A DNA stretch of 7,308 bases, taken from Promethearchaeota archaeon. GTDB taxonomy: Archaea > Asgardarchaeota > Lokiarchaeia > Sigynarchaeales > SOKP01. Positions 1-5,815 of this stretch are shown piece after piece. Where the stretch lies: NCBI GenBank assembly GCA_014730295.1, contig WJIN01000448.1, positions 1 to 7,308 of the forward strand, given 5' to 3'. The first letter of the stretch is position 1. Every line of letters starts with the position of its first letter. The translations under genes were made by a program, and so were the position numbers. The notes under the pieces were generated by a model. That model was not told the origin of the DNA. It was given only the letters and a program-made list of their open reading frames with translations, and searched no databases.

Positions 1-1617
1 GCTCTGAAAAGAGCAATCCGGAATAAAATAATTAAACCTCCAAATAACGAAGCTGAATCAATTGACAAGAATCAAATCAAAGGTTCAACAAGAAGAACAG
101 ATGATAAATCTGAAATAGTATCCCAGAAAGAGATTAAAAATACTCAATCCAGTAAAACCAAGGATATACAATCACCACAAGTAATTTCTCCTTCTTCAGA
201 TATCCAAACAACTACCAACTCGTCAACAGTCGTTGTTCAAAAAAAAACATTACAAGAAGACTCAGAATCCTCTACAAAAGTAAAAAATGATATCTCCACC
301 AAAATCCAACAAATGAATTCCGCGAAATCGCAATTACGATTTAATCCCTTAGCCAAGGAATATGATCCCAGCTATAAAATAAAAATGGATCCAACGGGGA
401 AGCTTTTTACTTCAGGAGAGTATGATGATTTTTATGATTTAGCTGTCGATAAGTATAATCAATTGTATAAACTCATGCGAAAAAGACCGGAAACCCAATC
501 AGCCATCAATATTGGAAATATTCTGAAATTTAATGAAAAAACGGAAATATCTACGATTGGGCTAGTCAATGATTATAGACAGACCAAAAATGGCCACTAT
601 TTTTTTGTATTAGAAGATTTAACTGGAGCAATTAATGTTTTAGTGAGGAAAGATTCTGAATTATTTAATACAGCGCAAAGAACGATTAATGACCAGATGC
701 TTTTTGTCCAAGGAGAGTACAGCCCCGGAAAAAAAGGGAAAAGTGGAATAATTTTCGCATCCGCTATTTCAAAAATCGATGTACCGACCGGAATTAAGCC
801 CAATCTATCTCCAGATCCCCTCTCAATTATGTTGGTTTCAGATACACATATTGGAAGCAGAGAATTTGAAGAAAAGTTATGGAAAAAGTTTATTGATTTT
901 TTAAATGGACGTCTCGGAAATCAATCATACAGAGAAAGTGCTGGTAAGGTCAAATACATCATAATAAATGGCGATTTAATTGATGGAATCGGGGTATATC
1001 CTAACCAAGAACAAGATTTGGTGATTGGAAATCTTTACAAACAATTTGAAAAGGCCGCAGAATTACTTTCCCAGATTCCAGATTATATTACAATATTCTA
1101 TAGTAGCGGAAACCACGAACCCGTACGAAATGCCATTCCAAGACCTGCAGTTCCCAAGAAGTATTGTCAAGAATTAGTAAACCTTGGTGTGAAAGTCGTT
1201 GGAAATCCATGTTTAATTGAGACACATAATGTAAATAGCCTTGTATTTCATGGAGATAGTTTGCTCGATTTAAACTTGCTCATTCCTGGGCTGGATAATA
1301 ATAAACCTGTAGATTCCATGAGAGAATTATTAAAATGTAGACATCTAGCACCCTCATATGGTAATAAAACACAGATCGCTCCCACTGAAAAGGATTGGCT
1401 TGTTATTGATAAAATTCCCGAGATATTCCATTGCGGGCATTTGCATATTAATGGATTAGATGGATACAGAAATGTTCAATTAGTGAATTCAGGATGTTTT
1501 CAAACTCAAACGGATTACATGAGAAGTTTTGGAATTAATCCTACTCCGGGACAGGTTCCTCTTCTCGAGTTAGACACTCTTCATAGTCTTGAAGTAGATT
1601 TCAAGAAACTCTCCTAA
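1..1617 (+). CDS. polB: DNA polymerase D small subunit DP1 (5'-partial)
   Basis: This is the exonuclease/regulatory subunit of archaeal replicative polymerase D, which works with the catalytic large subunit DP2 (not in this window). The frame is open from base 1, so the N-terminus is missing; the ATG at 313 is an internal methionine. The first ~104 visible residues are rich in Ser, Thr, Lys, Gln and Asn and look like a disordered linker. Numbered from Met-313, an OB fold lies at about 76-155 and a calcineurin-like phosphoesterase domain at about 170-420. All metal and catalytic motifs are present: SDTH (D177, H179), NGD (D221), SGNHE (N267, H268), FHGD (H313) and GHLH (H376, H378), then the family's C-terminal PTPG segment. 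An active Mn-dependent 3'-5' exonuclease is therefore expected. The visible 538 residues suit the long DP1 forms. Family identity is secure. Confidence 0.95.
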   Translation, partial: ALKRAIRNKIIKPPNNEAESIDKNQIKGSTRRTDDKSEIVSQKEIKNTQSSKTKDIQSPQVISPSSDIQTTTNSSTVVVQKKTLQEDSESSTKVKNDISTKIQQMNSAKSQLRFNPLAKEYDPSYKIKMDPTGKLFTSGEYDDFYDLAVDKYNQLYKLMRKRPETQSAINIGNILKFNEKTEISTIGLVNDYRQTKNGHYFFVLEDLTGAINVLVRKDSELFNTAQRTINDQMLFVQGEYSPGKKGKSGIIFASAISKIDVPTGIKPNLSPDPLSIMLVSDTHIGSREFEEKLWKKFIDFLNGRLGNQSYRESAGKVKYIIINGDLIDGIGVYPNQEQDLVIGNLYKQFEKAAELLSQIPDYITIFYSSGNHEPVRNAIPRPAVPKKYCQELVNLGVKVVGNPCLIETHNVNSLVFHGDSLLDLNLLIPGLDNNKPVDSMRELLKCRHLAPSYGNKTQIAPTEKDWLVIDKIPEIFHCGHLHINGLDGYRNVQLVNSGCFQTQTDYMRSFGINPTPGQVPLLELDTLHSLEVDFKKLS

Positions 1618-1700
1618 ATATTTTCCTCAATTCATCCATAAGATATTATACTTTTAATACAAGGAGCATTTATTAGAATTAATTGCAATGGATAAGAAAA

Positions 1701-2387
1701 ATGAGATTATTTAATCCCCCCAAAAAAGACCCTTCTGAACTGATTTTATATATCTGGAAAATTTTAAATCTGCAAAAAGTATCAGAAGAAGATTTATTAT
1801 ATCATATCTCCTTTGAATTGTTCTTAATGCCTCCTGAAAAAACTTATGTATTAATTCAGAAATGTGTTGAAAATAATCTTTTAATACGCAATGCTGACGA
1901 GAGCTTATCTTTGAGTGAAAATTTAGAAAAAAAATTACATAATTGGCAAGAAAAACGAAAAAACCTAATAAAAAAATTGGAAACGCAATCAAAAGCACAA
2001 AAAAGTACCCTAAAACAATTAAAACAAGAAAAAAAATCAGATTTTAACGTTCTCTTAAAAGCATTTTTAGATAAAGGGACACTTAACCGAGCAGTGACGG
2101 TTTCTGATAGTGCATTTAATATCACTGATTTAAATGACGCTGCAGGGACACTTAAAGCAGAAGTCCAAGGATCTAAAGAGGATCCATATATAATAAGACT
2201 TGATCCCAAGAAGAAGAATATATTTCATAATTGCGACGATTTTATTAATAAACGCGCAAGAGATAAAAAATTCTGTAAACATCTCGCAAAACTATTTCTT
2301 TTATTAAAAGAAAAAAATGAAAACTTCGCTTTAAATCTATTAAGCGATTTAGCAAGTTCCATAAATGAGTGGGAATTTTCTTCCTAA
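1701..2387 (+). CDS. uncharacterised helical protein with SWIM-like zinc finger
   Basis: I do not recognise a named family for the full length. Numbered from the ATG at 1701 (228 residues), residues 11-85 are helical and resemble a winged-helix or DUF2240-like domain. Residues 84-120 are a highly charged Lys/Glu/Gln helix, probably a coiled coil. Residues 150-203 look like a SWIM domain: two strands (V-x-GS, then PYIIRLDP) followed by His176-x-Cys178, 13 residues, Cys192-x-His194 in FCKHLAKLFL. The classic SWIM pattern is CxC...CxH, so the first ligand is His here. SWIM domains bind DNA or proteins. The gene starts 83 bp after DP1 in the same direction, so co-transcription is possible. A TTG at 1683 is an alternative start (six residues longer). 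An AAGGAG at 1661-1666 is too far from either start to decide, and in-frame stops at 1674 and 1680 limit the 5' end. Confidence 0.72.
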   Translation: MRLFNPPKKDPSELILYIWKILNLQKVSEEDLLYHISFELFLMPPEKTYVLIQKCVENNLLIRNADESLSLSENLEKKLHNWQEKRKNLIKKLETQSKAQKSTLKQLKQEKKSDFNVLLKAFLDKGTLNRAVTVSDSAFNITDLNDAAGTLKAEVQGSKEDPYIIRLDPKKKNIFHNCDDFINKRARDKKFCKHLAKLFLLLKEKNENFALNLLSDLASSINEWEFSS

Positions 2388-2399
2388 TTTTTGGTAATT

Positions 2400-3704
2400 T
2401 TAATTTAATTTCCGAAATACGTTATTGTTAATTCTCACTTTTTTATTCTGTATTAATATTGGTTTATAATTGAGCAAATTCTTAATTTTCGGAATCTGAG
2501 ATAAGGTTATCTCCAAAAGTTTCTCGTCTATATCAAGATTAATGACTTTCGTTCTGCCATAATAGCCCAAAGATTTCTTTGTCGCAGTAATAATACCCGC
2601 TAATGATAATTCATTAATATAATCGCTAATCCTTCTACGTGTTAAGGACCTCACGCCTGGCACTTTATTTGTAAGTTCATCATGGACTTCATAAATATCA
2701 CCCGATACTATAACACGATCATCGCTAAATCTGGTGATTAAATAAATTGCAGTTAACACCAATTGGGCTTGTAGAGGCATCCCTTTTATATAGTCAATGA
2801 TATGGTCTCTTTCTAATTCATGCTGTGCTTTATTAACATGATCAGAAGTGACCTTCTTGTTCTGGGTTCTTTCTGCTATTTCACCTGCTTTTCGAAGTAG
2901 TTGAAGGGCTTTTCGAGCATCTCCATGTTCTTTCGCCCCTAATGCTGCACATAAAGGAATCACTCCTTCTTTAAGTATATCATCGCAAAAAGCTACTTTT
3001 GCTCTTTCCTCTAGGATATCTCCGAGTTCCTTTGCGTCATATGTGCTGAAGGTTATATGCTCCTTTCCTAAACTAGAAATAACTCTTGGATCTAAAGACT
3101 CTTTGAACTTTAGTTTATTAGAAATGCCTATTAGACAAGTTCTACAATAATCCAGATTTTCATTTAATCGTGTCAAATCGTATAATATTTCATTTCCCCC
3201 GCGTTTGTCTGCGATTAAGTCTATCTCGTCCAATACCAAAAAACAAATGGAATTACTAATTTTATGATCCAGCAGACCAAGAAGTTTTTTGAAGATAACA
3301 TCTTTAGGAAGTCCAGTGGGAGGAATCTTCTCTTCTCCTACTATAGTGTTATAAATATGAGCAAGAATACGATATGGTGTAGATACTATACTACAATTGA
3401 TATATATCCACCACGGTTTGCTCTTTTTTGTGAACTGAGCTAATTTCTGGCTAATATATCTGATTGTAGCCGTCTTTCCAGTCCCCGTCATCCCATAGCA
3501 GAGAAAATTTGGGGGGGTATCTCCTCGCAATGCACAAGCCGTCTTACTTGCGATCTCCTTAATCTCAGTGTCTCTATGAGGTAATTCATCTGGTATGTAG
3601 GCGGGCTCTAACGCATCACGTTTTTTAAAAATTTTGGGGCCGTTCAAGTAATTTTTATAAAATTGATCAATGTTAAAATTATGATATTTTCCGTTTTTCA
3701 ACAT
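2400..3704 (-). CDS. cdc6: Orc1/Cdc6 replication initiator
   Basis: This AAA+ ATPase binds origin recognition boxes, opens the origin and loads the MCM helicase. At 434 residues it is normal for archaeal Orc1/Cdc6. Visible parts in order: the family entry motif IPDELPHRD (38-45); Walker A GMTGTGKT (71-78); Walker B LVLDEID (156-162); sensor 1 GISN (Asn196); the LDPRV loop of the initiator clade (204-208); sensor 2 GDARKAL (261-267); and a C-terminal winged helix (about 300-395) with RRRISDYI as recognition helix and a Tyr-Gly-Arg wing. All ATPase residues are intact. The ATG at 3704 is preceded five bases away by an AAGGTG ribosome binding site (complement of 3710-3715), which fixes the start. 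Its upstream region holds paired ORB-like boxes, so it probably sits at its own origin and may autoregulate. It converges on the SWIM-like gene with 12 bp between stop codons. Confidence 0.95.
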   Translation of the reverse strand: MLKNGKYHNFNIDQFYKNYLNGPKIFKKRDALEPAYIPDELPHRDTEIKEIASKTACALRGDTPPNFLCYGMTGTGKTATIRYISQKLAQFTKKSKPWWIYINCSIVSTPYRILAHIYNTIVGEEKIPPTGLPKDVIFKKLLGLLDHKISNSICFLVLDEIDLIADKRGGNEILYDLTRLNENLDYCRTCLIGISNKLKFKESLDPRVISSLGKEHITFSTYDAKELGDILEERAKVAFCDDILKEGVIPLCAALGAKEHGDARKALQLLRKAGEIAERTQNKKVTSDHVNKAQHELERDHIIDYIKGMPLQAQLVLTAIYLITRFSDDRVIVSGDIYEVHDELTNKVPGVRSLTRRRISDYINELSLAGIITATKKSLGYYGRTKVINLDIDEKLLEITLSQIPKIKNLLNYKPILIQNKKVRINNNVFRKLN

Positions 3705-3709
3705 ATTAA

Positions 3710-3715
3710 CACCTT
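3710..3715 (-). promoter_or_regulatory. ribosome binding site of orc1/cdc6
   Basis: The minus strand reads AAGGTG five bases before the ATG at 3704, a good match to the archaeal anti-Shine-Dalgarno. It is the clearest ribosome binding site in the window; most other genes here lack one. Confidence 0.7.
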
Positions 3716-3730
3716 ATTAATTACTAATTC

Positions 3731-3758
3731 GCACTGGAAATGCCGTTATTTCCACTGC
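3731..3758. repeat. inverted pair of ORB-like origin recognition boxes
   Basis: GCACTGGAAAT (3731-3741, plus strand) faces GCAGTGGAAAT (minus strand, 3748-3758) across a six-base spacer; the arms match at 10 of 11 positions. Both contain CA-N-TGGAAA, the core of euryarchaeal mini-ORB boxes bound by Orc1/Cdc6. The pair lies 27-54 bp upstream of the orc1/cdc6 start codon. Confidence 0.68.
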
Positions 3759-3760
3759 AC

Positions 3761-3769
3761 TTTATTATA
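3761..3769 (-). promoter_or_regulatory. probable TATA box of orc1/cdc6
   Basis: The minus strand reads TATAATAAA here. Transcription would be expected to start about 25 bases downstream, near 3740, inside the ORB pair. The leader would be about 35-40 bases and carry the AAGGTG ribosome binding site. Bound Orc1 would then overlap the start site. Confidence 0.4.
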
Positions 3770-3830
3770 TTATTTGTGTTTTTGAAAACTATTTAAAGTT
3801 TCTTATTAACGCTTAATTTACTTCAAAAAT

Positions 3831-3855
3831 GTTAATGTTTTAATAAAACACTAAC
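3831..3855. repeat. palindrome in the origin region
   Basis: GTTAATGTTTT (3831-3841) and AAAACACTAAC (3845-3855) form an inverted repeat with a three-base spacer and one mismatch in 11 pairs. It lies in the A+T-rich part of the candidate origin. It could be a protein binding site or a cruciform-forming element. Confidence 0.6.
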
Positions 3856-3934
3856 AAGAATTGCTCTCATCTGTAAGTATAATTATTTATGTCGCTCTAT
3901 TAAAAAAGCTTTTTGTTAGCGTAAAAATAGGATA

Positions 3935-3959
3935 ATCCTCTAATTACAAATTAGAGGAT
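3935..3959 (-). terminator. perfect hairpin over the stop codon of the 191-residue gene
   Basis: ATCCTCTAATT (3935-3945) and AATTAGAGGAT (3949-3959) are perfectly complementary, with a three-base loop. On the minus strand the second stem arm is followed by TTATCCTATTTTTA, a loose T-rich tail, so it could end or stabilise the transcript of the gene stopping at 3951. The stop codon itself lies in the stem. Archaeal termination depends mainly on T-tracts, so a 3'-end stabiliser or origin-side element is equally possible. Confidence 0.45.
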
Positions 3960-4526
3960 GAAAGAGGTATCATATCGATTTCTATTTTCTAATTCCTCCA
4001 GATACGCATCTAAAGGATTCTCAGATTCTACCATTTTTTCTGCAAACATTCGCATATGGAAATTTATCAGAGAGTGTTTATCCTTAAGAAGCTCTTCTTT
4101 CTCCTCCTTACTTATCTTTTCATATTCAATATAATTTTCAATCCAGCTCTTTAGAGCATTAAACTTATATCTAAACTCATTACGTTCATTATAGAGTTCT
4201 CGATATAATAAATAAAGATCTCCATGGCTGAAAGTTAGGAGACGTTTTTCTGCTTGTTCATATTCCTCTTTTACATCTACGAATATATTATTCCACACCA
4301 CAATATAAATTTCGGCATCCCATGACCCCTTTTTTCCGCTTTCCTTATGACTACAACAAACAGTTTCTTTTAAAATACCTGTAACTACATATTTAGGTAA
4401 AATGTCCCCCACGCTATAATGATTCAATAAATTTTCAAACATTTTCGTTTGGGTGCTTGTAATCTCTGCTCCACACGCTTTACATTTAATCGCATTTGGA
4501 AATTCAATCGTGTCAAATAATCCCAT
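3951..4526 (-). CDS. uncharacterised protein with N-terminal Cys-rich domain
   Basis: I do not recognise a named family. The 191-residue product starts MGLFDTIEFP, then Cys15-x2-Cys18 (CKAC) and a QTK...L..Y.VGD stretch (residues 26-41), and has Cys57-Cys58 with His60. Together these could form a small zinc-binding domain of mostly beta structure ending around DAEIYIVVW (70-78). MGLFDT openings followed by a VGD motif recur in small proteins of unknown role, some from mobile elements; this is a recollection, not a search result. Residues 85-185 are predicted helical and very charged (Glu/Lys/Arg), probably coiled coil. There is no signal peptide or membrane segment. The ATG at 4526 has no ribosome binding site, but a TATA-like TTAACTATAA lies about 29 bases upstream, consistent with a near-leaderless transcript. 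Confidence 0.7.
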   Translation of the reverse strand: MGLFDTIEFPNAIKCKACGAEITSTQTKMFENLLNHYSVGDILPKYVVTGILKETVCCSHKESGKKGSWDAEIYIVVWNNIFVDVKEEYEQAEKRLLTFSHGDLYLLYRELYNERNEFRYKFNALKSWIENYIEYEKISKEEKEELLKDKHSLINFHMRMFAEKMVESENPLDAYLEELENRNRYDTSFIL

Positions 4527-4550
4527 ATTATTTACTTCATAAATTTAGTG

Positions 4551-4560
4551 TTATAGTTAA
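4551..4560 (-). promoter_or_regulatory. possible TATA box of the 191-residue gene
   Basis: The minus strand reads TTAACTATAA. Its centre is about 29 bases from the ATG at 4526, which would give a leader of only a few bases and explains the lack of a ribosome binding site. Confidence 0.35.
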
Positions 4561-4594
4561 TTTTTATTTTACATTTAAAAAGAGAACTGAAAAA

Positions 4595-4611
4595 GGATGA
4601 ATGAACTACCC
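4595..4611 (+). other. possible remnant of an IS200/IS605 end
   Basis: The 17 bases GGATGAATGAACTACCC sit in the 112-bp gap between two small genes. The first nine (GGATGAATG) recur exactly at 6938-6946, immediately 3' of the transposon hairpin. TGAACTACCC is, from memory, a common sequence at ends of archaeal IS200/IS605 elements. No strong hairpin or transposase gene remains here, so this is a weak call. Confidence 0.25.
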
Positions 4612-4638
4612 GCTCCATCCATGATATATTGGAAATAA

Positions 4639-4824
4639 TTAGTGTAGTACCTTTAACCTGCTTTTCAGTTTGGAGAACTTTAATTCATATTCAGGACATT
4701 GTTTATAATTAGGAAATTTACAAATCTCATATTTTTGGGGTAAAACACAACTTTCGCTAAAAGGACAGAAAAGAATCATAAGATCCTTATTTTCCTTTAC
4801 TTGATTAAGGGATATAACGCTCAC
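4639..4824 (-). CDS. small four-cysteine protein (61 aa)
   Basis: Function unknown. The product has Cys20, Cys26, Cys35 and Cys43 (spacing C-x5-C-x8-C-x7-C), with CPF after the second-strand segment and CPEY at the last cysteine. This arrangement suggests one bound zinc ion or an iron-sulfur cluster. The C-terminus is basic (KFSKLKSRLKVLH). The frame is bounded upstream by a TAG, and the first standard start is GTG at 4824. The bases around it (AAAGGTGA) themselves look like a ribosome binding site, so translation might instead begin downstream at the in-frame ATG at 4782 (46 residues, all four cysteines kept). A TATA box at 4859-4868 supports a separate transcript. Coding status rests on the regular cysteine spacing and promoter. 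Confidence 0.6.
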   Translation of the reverse strand: MSVISLNQVKENKDLMILFCPFSESCVLPQKYEICKFPNYKQCPEYELKFSKLKSRLKVLH

Positions 4825-4858
4825 CTTTATATTTTTATTAAAGAAAGAAATTCTGCTC

Positions 4859-4868
4859 TAATATAAAA
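4859..4868 (-). promoter_or_regulatory. probable TATA box of the four-cysteine gene
   Basis: The minus strand reads TTTTATATTA, about 40 bases upstream of the GTG at 4824. It predicts a transcript start near 4838 and a short leader. No clear BRE purine stretch precedes it. Confidence 0.4.
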
Positions 4869-4881
4869 CCAAGGAGAGAGT

Positions 4882-4936
4882 AAAAATTTTCTAATTTATT
4901 TTTGTAAATTTTAGAACTCTAAATATGAAAATTTTT
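4882..4936 (-). terminator. A+T-rich inverted repeat downstream of carS
   Basis: AAAAATTTTC (4882-4891) and GAAAATTTTT (4927-4936) are exact inverted arms around a 35-base spacer. The spacer includes the small palindrome TTTAGA-AC-TCTAAA (4910-4923). The arrangement begins at the carS stop codon and contains T-runs on the minus strand, so it is the likely termination zone. Given the base composition the pairing may be incidental. Confidence 0.35.
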
Positions 4937-5706
4937 TACCACGGAACATCTTTTAAGCCCAGAATATAGGCAACTGTATTTGCTATTATACTTACCGCGG
5001 GTGTTAAAATTATCAAAAAGATGAATATATTAAGATCTGGCGCAATAAAAAGATTGGGAAAGAGGAGTGAAGGGACGAAACTGAGAAGTATGCTAAATAA
5101 GGCAAAATCTAACTGATCAATAATCCAGAACGGTCTACCGCTCTGTATGTTAAACCTCCGCTTCAGAAAGCTTCCAAACAAGTCTCCAAACGCAGCTCCA
5201 AAACTAATCATTAAGATACGTACTACTAAAACGAGTACACCTAAGGGTAAAGGGCCTCCTGTAAAATAATATTGATAGGTTGACACGTGGGTGTAAAGCT
5301 GATATTGATCGATGGAGGCCGCAAAATCGACGATCGGAGCAATAAAAGGCCACAGAATTATGAATATGACAAAAATACCAAACGATAACGGTATTCCGAC
5401 GAAGAGCGGACCCAAAAACAGTCCCTTCCACGTTTTATGATCTCCAAATAATCTCCTTCCGTCAATAAAATTCTTCCCTCCATCTATCGGATCTCCGCCA
5501 CCCGTTAAAACCATCCCCGCATTTGATATATAGGCGGGTGTAATAAAAAGTAAGCCAAAAATAAGGGTAGCAACCCAATCTGCCCAAGAATAAACTAAAG
5601 AAACAATGAAAAAGTCTGCGAGAAATAAGAGAGCAAATAGAATTGCTAAAGTTTTTGCTATCCTCTTCTCACGAATGTCAGTTTTAATTTCTGTCTCATC
5701 CGTCAA
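4936..5706 (-). CDS. carS: CDP-archaeol synthase
   Basis: This integral membrane enzyme transfers CMP from CTP to the unsaturated archaeol phosphate (digeranylgeranylglyceryl phosphate), giving CDP-archaeol, the precursor for polar head-group attachment in archaeal lipids. Diagnostic motifs: PAYISN (57-62), GGGDPIDGGKNF (69-80) with DGRRLFGDHKTWKG (82-95), GDLFGSFLKRR (174-184), DQLDF (197-201), and the family's C-terminal GLKDVPW (250-256). Hydrophobic segments lie at about 18-40, 45-66, 97-126, 153-172 and 200-248. At 256 residues it is longer than the usual 170-180, owing to a charged N-terminal tail and an inserted loop at about 127-152 (Gln/Tyr/Thr-rich). The start is TTG at 5706; the only upstream alternatives before an in-frame TAG are rare codons. 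A TATA box lies at 5737-5746 and an AGGAAA at about -10. Confidence 0.92.
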   Translation of the reverse strand: MTDETEIKTDIREKRIAKTLAILFALLFLADFFIVSLVYSWADWVATLIFGLLFITPAYISNAGMVLTGGGDPIDGGKNFIDGRRLFGDHKTWKGLFLGPLFVGIPLSFGIFVIFIILWPFIAPIVDFAASIDQYQLYTHVSTYQYYFTGGPLPLGVLVLVVRILMISFGAAFGDLFGSFLKRRFNIQSGRPFWIIDQLDFALFSILLSFVPSLLFPNLFIAPDLNIFIFLIILTPAVSIIANTVAYILGLKDVPW

Positions 5707-5736
5707 TGTTAATTTCCTAAAAAAATTAGTAATAAT

Positions 5737-5751
5737 TAGTATAAAATACTA
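5737..5751 (-). promoter_or_regulatory. TATA box of carS with overlapping palindrome
   Basis: The minus strand reads TTTTATACTA (5737-5746), about 35 bases before the TTG start, in the right place for a short-leader transcript. It lies within TAGTAT-AAA-ATACTA (5737-5751), a perfect six-base inverted repeat. A repressor bound there would block the TATA-binding protein, but in such A+T-rich sequence it could be chance. Confidence 0.45.
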
Positions 5752-5815
5752 AATTTAGAGTGAAATATAAGGATTTTTGCTATTCTTTATATAACTCTAA
5801 ATAGGATGATAATAT

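Larger units (their letters stand above)
3721..3934. other. candidate chromosomal replication origin (oriC)
   Basis: This intergenic region upstream of orc1/cdc6 has what archaeal origins usually have: initiator gene next door, a pair of inverted ORB-like boxes (3731-3758), and a long A+T-rich tract that could serve as the unwinding element. My hand count for 3761-3900 gives 29 G+C in 140 bases, about 21 percent. It also holds a near-perfect palindrome (3831-3855) and the 12-bp palindrome AAAAAGCTTTTT (3903-3914). No coding potential is seen. Only one ORB pair is obvious, fewer than in some characterised origins, so a secondary origin or a purely regulatory site remains possible. Confidence 0.6.

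Noticed and set aside
313..315. ATG as the start of DP1
   Set aside because: The frame is open upstream to base 1 with linker-like coding sequence and there is no ribosome binding site, so this is an internal methionine.
597..803. Open frame on the minus strand inside DP1
   Set aside because: It lies opposite the OB-fold coding region and has no motif or promoter.
1661..1666. AAGGAG as ribosome binding site of the SWIM-like gene
   Set aside because: It is 16 bases from the TTG and 34 from the ATG, and in-frame stops at 1674 and 1680 rule out nearer starts.
1711..2209. Open frames on the minus strand opposite the SWIM-like gene
   Set aside because: They are Phe/Leu/Ser-rich products with no recognisable motif, mirror images of the Lys-rich plus-strand gene, which has a coherent domain pattern.
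3705..3950. CRISPR array or tRNA in the longest intergenic region
   Set aside because: There are no regularly spaced direct repeats and no cloverleaf arms; the repeats present are short inverted ones.
5204..5431. Open frame on the minus strand inside carS, in another frame
   Set aside because: It overlaps the catalytic core of carS and its product shows no family features.
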